Source: Acidovorax sp. SUPP3334 (GTDB lineage Bacteria; Pseudomonadota; Gammaproteobacteria; Burkholderiales; Burkholderiaceae_C). From it: 64,000 bases of DNA. Under the pieces are notes generated by a model, which searched no databases, was not told the DNA's origin, and saw only the letters and a program-made list of their open reading frames with translations. Made by a program: the position numbers and the translations under genes. Positions 53,441 to 62,573 of this stretch are shown in pieces. The stretch's first letter is position 1. Every line of letters starts with the position of its first letter. Location of the stretch: positions 1-64,000 of the forward strand of contig NZ_BQXQ01000015.1 in assembly GCF_030159055.1 (NCBI RefSeq), written 5' to 3'.

Positions 53441-53694
53441 ATGGACAGCACCCTCATCGCCACGCGTTTTCTGTTCGGCGCGCTGGCGCTGGTCATGTTC
53501 GGGCTCGGCCTGACCCTGCGGGTGGCGGACTTCCGGCGGCTGCTGCAAAGCCCGAAGGCGGTGGCCATCGCAGCTACACGCTGGCCCTGCCTGCGGCCAT
53601 CTATTCGGTGCTGATGTACATCACCGCGCCCTTGTTCGGCCTGTTGCTGCTGCGCCGCGCGGCGCTGGCGCCTTCCTCATCCAGGTCCGCGTAA
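53441..53694 (+). pseudogene. BASS (bile acid:sodium symporter) family remnant with internal deletion
   Basis: The N-terminus (TRFLFGALALVMFGLGLTL, VADFRRLLQSPKAVAIA) matches the start of BASS transporters. After about 45 residues the sequence jumps to the C-terminal helix (TLALPAAIYSVLMYITAPLF) in another frame. Intact members have about 300 residues, so roughly 200 are missing. The junction is near 53565-53575. It was probably the transporter for the substrate of the preceding HD/aldolase pair. Confidence 0.75.
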
Positions 53695-53725
53695 AGCGGT
53701 GGGCCGCGGCGCCCGGCGCCCGATC

Positions 53726-53763
53726 AAAAAAACGGGCCCGACAGCGTCGTGCTGTCGGGCCCG
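53726..53763 (-). terminator. Rho-independent terminator of the chemoreceptor gene
   Basis: Perfect 13-bp stem CGGGCCCGACAGC / GCTGTCGGGCCCG (53733-53763), 5-nt loop, and on the minus strand a run of seven Ts (complement of 53726-53732). It lies 28 bp after the stop of the chemotaxis gene. Confidence 0.93.
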
Positions 53764-53790
53764 CCTTGGCGAATCCGCCGTGGATCAGGC

Positions 53791-55434
53791 TCAGGCGCGG
53801 ATCAGGCGCGTGGGCGTTGCCGACCGCAGCGAGGCGGTGGGCGCCGGTGCCGGCGCGTGGCGCTCGGCGGCCAGCAGCGTGGCCTCGCTCAGCTGGAACA
53901 CCGCCAACGCTTCGCGCAGCACCGCCACCTGCGAGGCCATGGCCGACGTGGCGGCACTGGCTTCTTCCACCATGGCGGCGTTCTGCTGCGTCATCTCGTC
54001 CATTTGCGAGACGGCGCGGTTCACCTCTTCGATGCCGGCGGTCTGCTCCACGTTGGCGGAGGCGATGCCTTCCATCAGGCCCGAGATGCGGTGCACCGAC
54101 TCGACCACCTCGCCCATCGTCTTGCCGGCCTTTTCGACCAGTTCGGAGCCGGTGTGCACTTCGTTCACCGATTCGCTGATGAGCGTCTTGATCTCCTTCG
54201 CGGCAGCCGCGCTGCGCTGGGCGAGCCCGCGCACTTCGGAGGCCACCACGGCGAAGCCGCGGCCCTGTTCGCCGGCCCGGGCCGCTTCCACCGCGGCATT
54301 GAGCGCGAGGATGTTGGTCTGGAAGGCGATGCCGTCGATCACACCGATGATCTCGTTGATCTTGCGCGAGCTGGCGCTGATGGACCGCATGGTCTCCACC
54401 ACCTGGTTGACCACCTGGCCGCCCTGCACGGCGGTCTGGGCGGTGCTGGAGACGTACTGCGCGGCCTGGCGGGCGTTGTCGGCGTTCTGGCGCACCGTGG
54501 CGGTCAGCTCTTCCATGCTGGAGGCGGTCTGCTGCAGCGACGAGGCCTGCTGTTCGGTGCGGCGGGACAGGTCTCCATTGCCCTGGGCGATCTCGCTGGC
54601 GGCATGGTCGATGGTGCTGGTCGCCTGCTGGATGCGGTGCAGGATGCTGGCGAGCCGGTCGCGCATGAAGCCGATGGCGTACATCAGGCTGTGTTCGTCG
54701 TTGGCACGCAGGGGGATGTCGGCCTGCAGGTCGCCGTCGGCCATGCGCAGCGCGGCGCCGGCTGCGGCCCGGGGCTCGCCGCCCACGGAGCGTTCGATGT
54801 CACGCACCACCAGCCCGGTGAGCGCCGAGATCACCAGCCCGAGCAGCGCGAGCAGCCCGATGGCGCGGTACAGCGAGGAGCGGAAGGCTTGCTCGATGTC
54901 GTCCACGTAGTCGCCGGCCACCAGGTCCCAGTTCCAGGGCTTGAAGCGCACCACGTAGCCGATCTTGGGGCTCGGCGCGTCGCTGCCGGGCCGTGGCCAC
55001 CAGTATTCGAGGAACCCGCGGCCCTTGGCCGAGGCGCCCGTGGCGGCGATGTTCACGTACAGCAGGGTGCCCTTGGCATCCTTGAAGCCGATCATGTTCT
55101 TGCCGTTCAGCTCGGCCTTGATGGGGTGCATGGCCATGATGGAGTCGGCTCCGATCACGGTCACGTAGCCGTCCTTGCCGTAGCGCTGCGAGGCCACGCG
55201 CGCCAGGGCCGCGCTGCGGGCTTCTTCCTGGCTCATCTTGCCGGCCTGGGCCTGCTTTTCGTAGTCGCTGATCACCGTGAGCGCCATGTCGGTGATGTCG
55301 GCCAGCGCCGACTGGCGGGACTCGTACTGGATCTGCCGGGTCTGCCATGCGTTCACGAAGGTCAGTGCCAGAAGCCCTAGCAGCGCGAGAACCAGCGGAA
55401 GCCATAGCTTTTGCCGCAAGGTCAGTTTTTTCAT
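53791..55434 (-). CDS. Methyl-accepting chemotaxis protein with Cache-type sensor
   Basis: 547 aa. N-terminal membrane helix (about 11-29), periplasmic single Cache_2 domain (SQRYGKDGYVTVIGADSIMA, MIGFKDAKGTLLYVNIAA), second helix (about 190-212), HAMP, and the methyl-accepting signalling domain with the hairpin tip EVRGLAQRSAAAAKEIKTLI. No CheR-binding pentapeptide at the C-terminus. Cache_2 receptors often sense small carboxylates. A FliA-type promoter upstream and a strong terminator downstream make it a single-gene unit. Confidence 0.93.
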   Translation of the reverse strand: MKKLTLRQKLWLPLVLALLGLLALTFVNAWQTRQIQYESRQSALADITDMALTVISDYEKQAQAGKMSQEEARSAALARVASQRYGKDGYVTVIGADSIMAMHPIKAELNGKNMIGFKDAKGTLLYVNIAATGASAKGRGFLEYWWPRPGSDAPSPKIGYVVRFKPWNWDLVAGDYVDDIEQAFRSSLYRAIGLLALLGLVISALTGLVVRDIERSVGGEPRAAAGAALRMADGDLQADIPLRANDEHSLMYAIGFMRDRLASILHRIQQATSTIDHAASEIAQGNGDLSRRTEQQASSLQQTASSMEELTATVRQNADNARQAAQYVSSTAQTAVQGGQVVNQVVETMRSISASSRKINEIIGVIDGIAFQTNILALNAAVEAARAGEQGRGFAVVASEVRGLAQRSAAAAKEIKTLISESVNEVHTGSELVEKAGKTMGEVVESVHRISGLMEGIASANVEQTAGIEEVNRAVSQMDEMTQQNAAMVEEASAATSAMASQVAVLREALAVFQLSEATLLAAERHAPAPAPTASLRSATPTRLIRA

Positions 55435-55527
55435 GGAGCGGTTCTTTCAGGAAGTCGTAACAAAAAGTATTGAAGTCCAGCGAAGTATGGCCGCGAAAAC
55501 GAGTGCGAAGCAGTCGTGAAGCCACTT

Positions 55528-55554
55528 TTTTCGGCTGTTAGCAACGGTCTGTTA
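55528..55554 (-). promoter_or_regulatory. FliA (sigma-28) type promoter
   Basis: On the minus strand TAACAGAC and GCCGAAAA are spaced exactly as in TAAAGTTT-N11-GCCGATAA. It lies 94 bp before the chemoreceptor start, as expected for a motility-coexpressed gene. Confidence 0.6.
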
Positions 55555-55593
55555 CCTGTGCAAGTTATGTGCGCAGCCAGTACCTGAAGGAGC

Positions 55594-55640
55594 GCGCAGT
55601 GCATGAAAGGGTTGCTGCTTTTAGCCTTTCCGCACTGCGC
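55594..55640. other. 47-bp inverted repeat between MFS and chemoreceptor genes
   Basis: GCGCAGTGC-AT-GAAAGG and CCTTTC-C-GCACTGCGC pair over 15 bp around a 14-nt loop. It lies 18 bp after the MFS stop codon. There is no T tract on the minus strand, so it is a 3' mRNA stem or protein site rather than a standard terminator. Confidence 0.55.
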
Positions 55641-55657
55641 AATCTTTTGAAAACGAC

Positions 55658-56905
55658 TCAGTGGACCGGTGCTGAATCGTGGCTTAGCTCGCGCCCCACT
55701 GTTTCTGGCAGGGCCAGCGCTGCGATGATCACCAGCCCATAGCAGATGGCGCTAATCCACCCGATGGTCTGGCCCAGCGGCATGGTGTTGCTGAGCGTAC
55801 CAACCAGGGCGGGGCAGATAGCGCCAATAGCGCGGCCGAAGTTGTAGCAAAACCCCTGGCCCGACCCCCGCACATCGCTGGGGAATAACTCGGACAGGAA
55901 CGCGCCCATGCCCGAGAAGATGCCCGAAAGGAAGAACCCGAGCGGAAAGCCCAGCACCAGCATCCAGGCGTCGGTGATCGGGATCTGCGTGTAGGCCAGC
56001 ACCAGCGCCATGCCCGCGGCGGCGAACAGAATGAAGCAGCGCCGCCGCCCGATCACGTCCGACAGCCACGCGCTGGCGAGGTAGCCCACGAACGAGCCGA
56101 CGATGAGCACCAGCAGGTAGGTGCTGGTGCCCAGCACTGACAGGTGGCGCTCAGTTTTAAGGAATGTCGGCAACCAAGTGGTGACCGAATAGTAAGCTCC
56201 TTGCATGCCCGTAGCCAAAAGACTGGCAAGGACCGTGGTGCGCAGCAGCGAGGGATGGAAGATGCGCAGAAAACTGCTTTTCTTGCCAGTGGCTTTGGCG
56301 CGCGCCTGGGTTGCCAAGTACACCTCCGGCTCTGTCACTTTGCGACGGATGTAGATGATGAGCGCAGCAGGCAAGAGGCCGATCCAGAACAGAACTTTCC
56401 AGGCAATTTCGGGTGGAAGCACGGAATACATGCCCCAGAACGCCAGCGCCGAGGCTGCCCAGCCTACGGCCCAACTGCTTTGCACCAGCCCTGCCGCTTT
56501 GCCGCGGTGCTTGGCCGACATGGTTTCCGCGATCAGCACCGAGCCTACGGCCCACTCGCCGCCAAAGCCGAAGCCCTGCATGGCCCGCGTGAAGAGCAAT
56601 TGTTCGAATGATTGAGTAAAGCCGCTTAGAAAGGTGAACAGCGTGAACCACAACACCGTCCACTGCAGCACGCGCACACGGCCGTATCGGTCAGCCAGCA
56701 CCCCCGCAGCCCAGCCCCCAATGGCAGAGGTGAGAAGTGCTCCGGTGGCTATGTAGCCGGCCTCTGCCTTGGACATGTTCCACGCGACCAGCAACGTGGG
56801 AATGAGAAATGTGTAGATCATGTAGTCGAAGCCATCGACGCCATAGCCTGCGAAGGTAGCGCCTAGGGTGCGCCGCTGGGAAGGGGAAGTTTCTCGGATC
56901 CACAT
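55658..56905 (-). CDS. MFS transporter, metabolite:H+ symporter type
   Basis: 415 aa with about 12 hydrophobic segments. MFS loop 2-3 motif AGVLADRYGRVRVLQW and the GFGFGGEWAVGSVLIAETMS segment characteristic of the aromatic acid/sialate/carboxylate symporter group. Start 56905 (MWIRETSPSQRRTLG) is an ATG; a TTG further upstream would overlap the hydro-lyase gene. Forty-three base pairs after the DUF1445 gene, so likely the importer for its substrate. Confidence 0.9.
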   Translation of the reverse strand: MWIRETSPSQRRTLGATFAGYGVDGFDYMIYTFLIPTLLVAWNMSKAEAGYIATGALLTSAIGGWAAGVLADRYGRVRVLQWTVLWFTLFTFLSGFTQSFEQLLFTRAMQGFGFGGEWAVGSVLIAETMSAKHRGKAAGLVQSSWAVGWAASALAFWGMYSVLPPEIAWKVLFWIGLLPAALIIYIRRKVTEPEVYLATQARAKATGKKSSFLRIFHPSLLRTTVLASLLATGMQGAYYSVTTWLPTFLKTERHLSVLGTSTYLLVLIVGSFVGYLASAWLSDVIGRRRCFILFAAAGMALVLAYTQIPITDAWMLVLGFPLGFFLSGIFSGMGAFLSELFPSDVRGSGQGFCYNFGRAIGAICPALVGTLSNTMPLGQTIGWISAICYGLVIIAALALPETVGRELSHDSAPVH

Positions 56906-56948
56906 GGTGGAACGTACTTTCTTTGCTGTTGGATGGGGGATGGCAGCT

Positions 56949-57779
56949 TCAGGCTGTGACAAGATCGCGGTTGAGCAGATCAGTCACCAGCATGTGCCCC
57001 GGTGCATGGGTAATGCAGAACGCGGGGCGCGCCGCCGCAATGGCCGCCTGCGGTGTGACGCCGCAGGCCCAGAACACCGGTATCTCATCTGGTCGCACTT
57101 CTACGGCGTCGCCGTAGTCGGGTTTGGCCAGATCTTGTATGCCGATGATGGCAGGGTCGCCCAAATGCACGGGGGCGCCGTGCACTTGTGGCAAGCGCGA
57201 AGTGATCTGGATCGCGCGAATGGCGTCTGCCGCTTTCATCGGACGCATGGAAACGACCATGGGTCCGCGGAAATTACCGCTGGGCTCGGTGAGTCGATTG
57301 GTGCGGTACATAGCGACATTGCGGCCTTCGTCCATATGGCGCAGGCGAATACCGTCGGCGAGTAGCGCATGCTCGAACGAGAACGAGCAGCCGATGGCGA
57401 AGGTCACGAGGTCATCTTGCCAGTAGGCGCCCAAATCGGTGGGCTCGGCCACCTTCACTCCGTCGCGCCATACGACGTAGCGGGGAGCATCCGTTCGTAT
57501 GTCGATGTCCGGCCCGAGCGCGGGCAGGGAGGGCGATCCAGGCTCACTCACGCCCAGCACTGGGCAGGCGCGGGGATTGAGGTCGCAATAGCGCTGAAAG
57601 TCGGTGGCCAGCGCCTGCGAAAGAATCGCCAGGTTGACCTGCACGTAATCGCTGGCCAGGCCGCTCGTGTGGTCCACGAACTGCCCGGTGCGGGTGGCGG
57701 CACGCACTTCGCGGGCGTAGGAGCGGGTGGTCAGTCCGCAGGCGGCGTCGGGGGAGGGGGAGAACGCGTGGGAGGGCAT
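56949..57779 (-). CDS. DUF1445 putative hydro-lyase (D-glutamate cyclase-like family)
   Basis: 276 aa. Matches the putative hydro-lyase family by [60 protein letters not shown] and [12 protein letters not shown]. Relatives include mitochondrial D-glutamate cyclase; the bacterial reaction is not established. First gene of a two-gene unit with an MFS transporter, downstream of a LysR regulator on the same strand. Confidence 0.87.
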   Translation of the reverse strand: MPSHAFSPSPDAACGLTTRSYAREVRAATRTGQFVDHTSGLASDYVQVNLAILSQALATDFQRYCDLNPRACPVLGVSEPGSPSLPALGPDIDIRTDAPRYVVWRDGVKVAEPTDLGAYWQDDLVTFAIGCSFSFEHALLADGIRLRHMDEGRNVAMYRTNRLTEPSGNFRGPMVVSMRPMKAADAIRAIQITSRLPQVHGAPVHLGDPAIIGIQDLAKPDYGDAVEVRPDEIPVFWACGVTPQAAIAAARPAFCITHAPGHMLVTDLLNRDLVTA

Positions 57780-57878
57780 CGTGGTGAGGCCCGTTTGGCG
57801 GGCTTTCCTGTGGTTGCAATGCCGCGAATTCTGGAAGCCGGAGGCTTGTGAATCCAACGCAAAATTTTGACGCAAGCT

Positions 57879-57895
57879 CATCGAAAAAATCGATG
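57879..57895. promoter_or_regulatory. Inverted repeat upstream of the hydro-lyase gene
   Basis: CATCGA-AAAAA-TCGATG, perfect arms, 100 bp before the hydro-lyase start and 86 bp after the LysR stop. Candidate LysR-type binding site or promoter element. Confidence 0.4.
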
Positions 57896-57980
57896 GTGAC
57901 CCGTGAATTTTCAATAAGGTGAAATCCATGCCCAGGCCATCCGGGCTTTCCCGAGGGTGCCGTGCACCGGGTGGGTGCGC

Positions 57981-58889
57981 TCAGCCCTGCGTGCGCTTTT
58001 TTCGGGCGGGTTTGGCGTTGGCCACATAGGCCTGGGCGGATTCGAGCACCGATTCGGTGATTCCGGAGCCCGGGTCTTCGCGGTAGCTGGCGTGAATGGG
58101 CAGGTCAGCCAGCGTGCAGGAGGCCCGCAAAATGTGCAGCGGCATGCGGTGCGAGAGCCGTTGCGTCACCGCTCGCGGCAAAACGGCGATGCCGAACCCT
58201 GCTTCGATGAGCTGCAACATGGCCGAAATCGACGAAATGGCATGGATTCGCGGCACGGCCACTTCGGATTCCTGAAACAGCTGCAGCAGCGCCTGGTGCG
58301 GATGGGAGCCTCTTTGGAAGGTGATCAGATCGTGCTGCGCGAGCCGCTGCAGGTCGTAGCGACCGGCCGCATGCAGGCTCTTGTGCCCGACGAACACCAG
58401 TTCCAGCGAGGGCATGAGCCGGGTGCGCACCGCAGTGTCGGTGGCGGGGATCGAGGTGAACACCAGGTCCTGCGCCCCGCGCCGTACCTGGTCCACCAGC
58501 ACGGGCGAGGTTTCCACCGTGAGCTCCAGCTCGAAGTCCGGGCGGGTCTTGCGCACCTCTTGCAGCCAGCCCGTGAGCCAGCTGTGCACGACCGATTCGA
58601 TGGCCCCTATGCGCAGCGCGACCGGTGCGTGCGGGCTGGTGCCAAGCTCTTCCTTGACCTGGCGCTGCAGCTCCAGCAGTCGCACGGCGAGCAACTGGAA
58701 GCGCTGGCCCGCAGCGGTCAGGCGAAAAATGCGCTCCCGGCGATCCAGCAGGATCACGCCCAGCTCGTCTTCCAGCGCAGCGATGCGGCTGGACAAGGCC
58801 GATTGCGTGATGTGCAGCTTTTCGGCGGCCCGCGTGATGCTCTTGAGAGACGCTGCCCAATGGAATGCTTCGACGAACCGCAGATTCAT
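57981..58889 (-). CDS. LysR-family transcriptional regulator
   Basis: 302 aa. N-terminal HTH (MNLRFVEAFHWAASLKSITR, LHITQSALSSRIAALEDELG) and substrate-binding domain of the periplasmic-protein fold (RIGAIESVVHSWLTGWLQEV, LQLIEAGFGIAVLPRAV). Same strand and immediately upstream of the hydro-lyase/MFS pair, which is its probable target. Start 58889. Confidence 0.92.
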   Translation of the reverse strand: MNLRFVEAFHWAASLKSITRAAEKLHITQSALSSRIAALEDELGVILLDRRERIFRLTAAGQRFQLLAVRLLELQRQVKEELGTSPHAPVALRIGAIESVVHSWLTGWLQEVRKTRPDFELELTVETSPVLVDQVRRGAQDLVFTSIPATDTAVRTRLMPSLELVFVGHKSLHAAGRYDLQRLAQHDLITFQRGSHPHQALLQLFQESEVAVPRIHAISSISAMLQLIEAGFGIAVLPRAVTQRLSHRMPLHILRASCTLADLPIHASYREDPGSGITESVLESAQAYVANAKPARKKRTQG

Positions 58890-58936
58890 GCGCGGATTGT
58901 CGCCTCCGGCCGGCAAGGCCGGCTGGACTGGGTCGA

Positions 58937-60661
58937 TCAGCCCATCGGCACCGCGCGGCAATGCGCGAACATGTCGTTCGACTTTTCGTACACGCTGGTC
59001 TTCACGTCCATCAACCCCAGGATGGAATGGAAATAGTTGTCGTGCGACAGGCGCCGATCGGTCAGGTCTTTTTGCAGGCATGCGGTCGCCGTGCCGGTGC
59101 GCGACTGCATGGCGGGCGACAGCCAGGTGATCCAGGGCACGTGCTTTTGCACGTCCGGCGCGATGCTGTAGGGCATGCCGTGCAGATAGAGGTTGTTCTC
59201 GCCCAGCGATTCGCCGTGGTCCGCCACGTACATCATCGCGGTCTGTTCGGTGTCCGAACGGGCCGCGAGCCATTGCAGGGTGGCGTTCAGGAAGTGGTCG
59301 GTCGAGACGATGCTGTTGTCATACGCGTTCACGACCTCCTGGCGCTGGCATTCCTGCAGGGCCGAGGTGCGGCACTCGGGCTGGAAAGGCTTTTGCGACG
59401 GCAGCGAGCGCTTGAAATACGCCGGTCCGTGGCTGCCCATCTGGTGCAGGACCACCACCGTGCCGCGCGCGCGCTGCTCGGCGGGCAGGGCGGCAATGCG
59501 GGCATCCAGGCCCTTGAGCATGATGTCGTCCAGGCATTCCTTGCCATCGGCGCACCATTCGGGATCGTTCGGCTTGGCGGAGGTGCTGGCCTCGGCCACG
59601 CGGTCGCACACGCCTTTGCAGCCGGACTGGTTGTCCACCCACAGCACGGCAAGCCCTGCGTGCTGCAGCACGTCGAGCAGCCCTTCCGAGCGCACATGGC
59701 GCGATTCGTACGCCGTGCGGCCCAGGTTGGAGAACATGCATGGCACCGAAGCCGCCGTGCTGGTGCCGCAAGACCACGCGTTGCGCGCACTGACGAGGTC
59801 GGTGCGGGCCGACAGCTCGGGGGTGGTCGGGCGCGCATACCCGTTGAGGCCGAAGTTGCCGCTGCGGCCCGTCTCACCCAGCACGAGCACCAGCAGCGGT
59901 GGCTTGGCCTGGCCGGCATAGGTGGCGCCGAGCTTGGCATCGCGGCCCAGCGGCATCAGCGGGCCGGCATCCTGGCGCAAGGGGCGCGCTGCGGCATTGC
60001 CCACGGCATAGAGGCTGTTGAGCGGGTTGATCAGATAGCGCAATTGCGTGTGGTTGCGCATGGCGGATGAAAAGTCCTGGAAGACCACGAACACCGATCC
60101 GGCAGCAAGAATCAGCGACCCTGCCAGCAGCAGGGCGTGGAAAGCGAGATGGCGCGTCCACTGCAGCGTCTTGATGGGCGTGCGCGCCAGCCACCAGAGG
60201 GCGGGACCTGCCAGCGCTGCGACGGTGAGCGGCAGGCGCCAGTCGAGCAGGTCGGCGGCCTCGCGGGGATCGGTCTGCAGCACGTTGGTCACCATGCCGG
60301 TGTCGATCACGATGCCATATGCCGTCATGAAGTACGTGCCGAAGGCCGCGGCCAGCACGGCAATGGACAGCACCGGCTTGGTCAGGCGGCCCCAGGCCAG
60401 CAGGCCGAGCACGGCGGCGTTGGCGGCCGCCACCGCCGACATGAACATCAGCAGGAACACCCAGGTATGCAACCCGCGTGATTCCTGCAGCCCCGTGACC
60501 GCCTGCCAAAGGTGCACGTTGCACACGGTCGCCAACCACAGGCTGACCAGTGCGATGACGGCAGCGGGATGCCATGGCCGCCTTGCGACGGCGAAGGGCA
60601 GGGGGGTTGGAACGCGTTCACGGGTAAGAACCCGCAACGGTGGCTGCAAGATGTCAGGCAT
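58937..60661 (-). CDS. eptA: Phosphoethanolamine transferase (EptA/MCR family)
   Basis: 574 aa. About five N-terminal membrane helices (to about residue 195) and a periplasmic sulfatase-fold domain. Zinc/nucleophile residues are Glu263 (VLGETGRSGNFGLNGY) and Thr300 (SCGTSTAASVPCMF), plus VADHGESLGENNLYLHG. Cysteine pairs typical of the periplasmic domain are present. It adds phosphoethanolamine to lipid A and lowers susceptibility to cationic peptides; chromosomal members are not by themselves evidence of acquired colistin resistance. No regulator is adjacent apart from the LysR, which more likely serves the other side. Confidence 0.9.
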   Translation of the reverse strand: MPDILQPPLRVLTRERVPTPLPFAVARRPWHPAAVIALVSLWLATVCNVHLWQAVTGLQESRGLHTWVFLLMFMSAVAAANAAVLGLLAWGRLTKPVLSIAVLAAAFGTYFMTAYGIVIDTGMVTNVLQTDPREAADLLDWRLPLTVAALAGPALWWLARTPIKTLQWTRHLAFHALLLAGSLILAAGSVFVVFQDFSSAMRNHTQLRYLINPLNSLYAVGNAAARPLRQDAGPLMPLGRDAKLGATYAGQAKPPLLVLVLGETGRSGNFGLNGYARPTTPELSARTDLVSARNAWSCGTSTAASVPCMFSNLGRTAYESRHVRSEGLLDVLQHAGLAVLWVDNQSGCKGVCDRVAEASTSAKPNDPEWCADGKECLDDIMLKGLDARIAALPAEQRARGTVVVLHQMGSHGPAYFKRSLPSQKPFQPECRTSALQECQRQEVVNAYDNSIVSTDHFLNATLQWLAARSDTEQTAMMYVADHGESLGENNLYLHGMPYSIAPDVQKHVPWITWLSPAMQSRTGTATACLQKDLTDRRLSHDNYFHSILGLMDVKTSVYEKSNDMFAHCRAVPMG

Positions 60662-60737
60662 GGCGCGGATTCTTTTCCGCGTGCCTTAAGTCAAGATTAA
60701 GGGCTTTTTTAGCGCGCCGCCCCTTGGCGCGGGCGGG

Positions 60738-61619
60738 TCAACGGTCGCTGCGCGCGCCGCTCAAGCCGCTGGCGTGGTGGGCCAGATGGTCATCCATGAA
60801 GCTCTGGATGAAGTAGTAGCCATGGTCGTAGCCCTCGTGCCGGCGCAGGGTGAGCGGCTGGCCGATGGCCTGGCAGGCGGCTTCGAAATGCTGGGGATGC
60901 AATTGCTCGGCCAGAAACTTGTCGCCCAGGCCCTGGTCGATCAGGATGCCCGCAGGGTAGGGCGCCAGCGGCTGGTTTTCCATGAGCACCGTGGCGTCGT
61001 GCTCGCCCCAGGCCGTGCGGTCCGCGCCCAGGTACCCCGTGAACGCCTTTTCGCCCCAGGGGCACTGCGTGGGCGCACAGATGGGGGCAAAGGCCGATAG
61101 GGACTGGAACAGGCCCGGATGGCGAAGCGCGAGCGTCAGCGCACCGTGCCCGCCCATCGAGTGGCCGAAGATGCCCAGCCGCTCCCGGTCGATCGGCAGA
61201 TGCTGCCCGATCAGCGGCAGCAGTTCCTGCACCAGATAGCTCTCCATGCGCCAGTGGGTGTTCCAGGGCGCCCTTGTGGCGTCGAGGTAGAAGCCCGCGC
61301 CGACGCCGAAATCCCAGCTGGCCGTGGCGCCCGGCAAGGCTTCCACGGCGGCGCCACGCGGGCTGGTGTCGGGCGCGATGAGCGCCAGGCCCAGCTCTGC
61401 CGCCCGGCGCTGGGCACCCGCCTTCACCATGAAGGTTTCTTCATTGCAAGTGAGCCCCGCCAGATACAACAGTGCGGGCACCGGCCCTTGCGCAGCCTGA
61501 GGGGGCAGATAGACCGAGAACTTCATCGGCAGGCCGATCTCGGTGGAATCGTGTTGGTAAAAGCGCTGCACGCCGCCGAAGCTGCGGTGTTCCGACAGGG
61601 TTTTGAAAGAGTTGGTCAT
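60738..61619 (-). CDS. fghA: S-formylglutathione hydrolase
   Basis: 293 aa. Esterase D family: SVYLPPQAAQGPVPALLYLA, LAGLTCNEETFMVKAGAQR, nucleophile elbow GIFGHSMGGHGAL (Ser154), acid in LIDQGLGDKFL and histidine in EGYDHGYYFIQSF. It hydrolyses S-formylglutathione to formate and glutathione, the second step of glutathione-dependent formaldehyde oxidation. Its start overlaps the stop of the upstream hydrolase by ATGA. Confidence 0.94.
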   Translation of the reverse strand: MTNSFKTLSEHRSFGGVQRFYQHDSTEIGLPMKFSVYLPPQAAQGPVPALLYLAGLTCNEETFMVKAGAQRRAAELGLALIAPDTSPRGAAVEALPGATASWDFGVGAGFYLDATRAPWNTHWRMESYLVQELLPLIGQHLPIDRERLGIFGHSMGGHGALTLALRHPGLFQSLSAFAPICAPTQCPWGEKAFTGYLGADRTAWGEHDATVLMENQPLAPYPAGILIDQGLGDKFLAEQLHPQHFEAACQAIGQPLTLRRHEGYDHGYYFIQSFMDDHLAHHASGLSGARSDR

Positions 61620-62542
61620 GGGGATGAACGGGTAGGAAGTTGGGCGTTGACCAGTTCGAGCACCGCGTCGGCAAACACCTGGGGCGCCTCTTGCGGCAGG
61701 TTGTGCCCGGCGCCGGGCACCCAATGGTGCGAGCGCGGTCCGGTGAACTTCGCGGCGTGCGCCGAGGCATCGGCTGGCGGGCGTACCCCGTCGTCCAGGC
61801 CATCGAACGTGATGGCCGGTACGCGAATGGCGGGCTGCACCGCAAGGCGGTTCTCGATCTCGGCGCAGGCCGGGTCGCCCGTGACCAGGCCGAACCGGTG
61901 GCGGTAGGAGTGGATCACCACGTCCACGAAGTCGGGGTTGTCGAAGGCGGCCGCGCTGCGCTCGAAGGTGGCGTCGTCGAACTTCCAGGTCGGCGACCAC
62001 AGCTGCCACAGCAGCCGGGTGAGCGCACGCCGGTCGTTCGCCAGCCCGGCCCGGCCCCGCGCGCTGTGAAAGTAGTACTGGTACCAGAGGCTGTGCTCGT
62101 TGGCCGGCGTGTCGGGTTCCATGGCCCGGGCGATGTCCTGGATGTTGTAGCTGTTGAGCGAGACGAGCCCCGCGCACCGCTGCGGCCACAGTGCCGCGAC
62201 CACGCACGCCGCGCGCCCACCCCAGTCGTAGCCCGCCAGCACCGCGCGTTCGATCGCCAGCGCATCGAGCAGCGCGAGCAGATCGGCGCCCAGCGCCGCC
62301 TGCTCGCCGGAGCGGGGCGTGGCATCGCTCAGGAAACGCGTCGGCCCGTAGCCCCGCAGGAAAGGCACCACCACTCGGCAGCCCTGCGCGGCCAGCATCG
62401 GCGCCACTTCGGCATACGCATGGATGTCGTAGGGAAAACCATGCATCAGCAGCACGGGTGGCCCGTCGGCGGGGCCGGTCTCGAAATAGGCGACTTCGAG
62501 CACGCCGGCCTCGATCCGGCGCAGGGGTTCCATGCGGTTCAT
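61616..62542 (-). CDS. Alpha/beta hydrolase, epoxide hydrolase/dehalogenase-like
   Basis: 308 aa. HGFP oxyanion motif (LLMHGFPYDIHAY, 34-37) and an aspartate nucleophile elbow, AGYDWGGRA (Asp106), which places it among epoxide hydrolases and haloalkane dehalogenases rather than serine esterases. The histidine is in GAGHNLPQEAP. It is wedged between the two formaldehyde-detoxification genes with translational coupling to fghA, so its substrate may be a reactive C1-related or halogenated compound. Start 62542 (MNRMEPLRRIEAG); an in-frame GTG lies 9 bp upstream. Confidence 0.85.
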   Translation of the reverse strand: MNRMEPLRRIEAGVLEVAYFETGPADGPPVLLMHGFPYDIHAYAEVAPMLAAQGCRVVVPFLRGYGPTRFLSDATPRSGEQAALGADLLALLDALAIERAVLAGYDWGGRAACVVAALWPQRCAGLVSLNSYNIQDIARAMEPDTPANEHSLWYQYYFHSARGRAGLANDRRALTRLLWQLWSPTWKFDDATFERSAAAFDNPDFVDVVIHSYRHRFGLVTGDPACAEIENRLAVQPAIRVPAITFDGLDDGVRPPADASAHAAKFTGPRSHHWVPGAGHNLPQEAPQVFADAVLELVNAQLPTRSSP

Positions 62543-62573
62543 GGCGGGCACCTTTCGCGCGGCTGGGCCGAGG

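Noticed and set aside
58937-60661. Mobile colistin-resistance (mcr) gene
   Set aside because: High-GC, native-looking codon use and no flanking insertion sequence. It is a chromosomal EptA-type enzyme.
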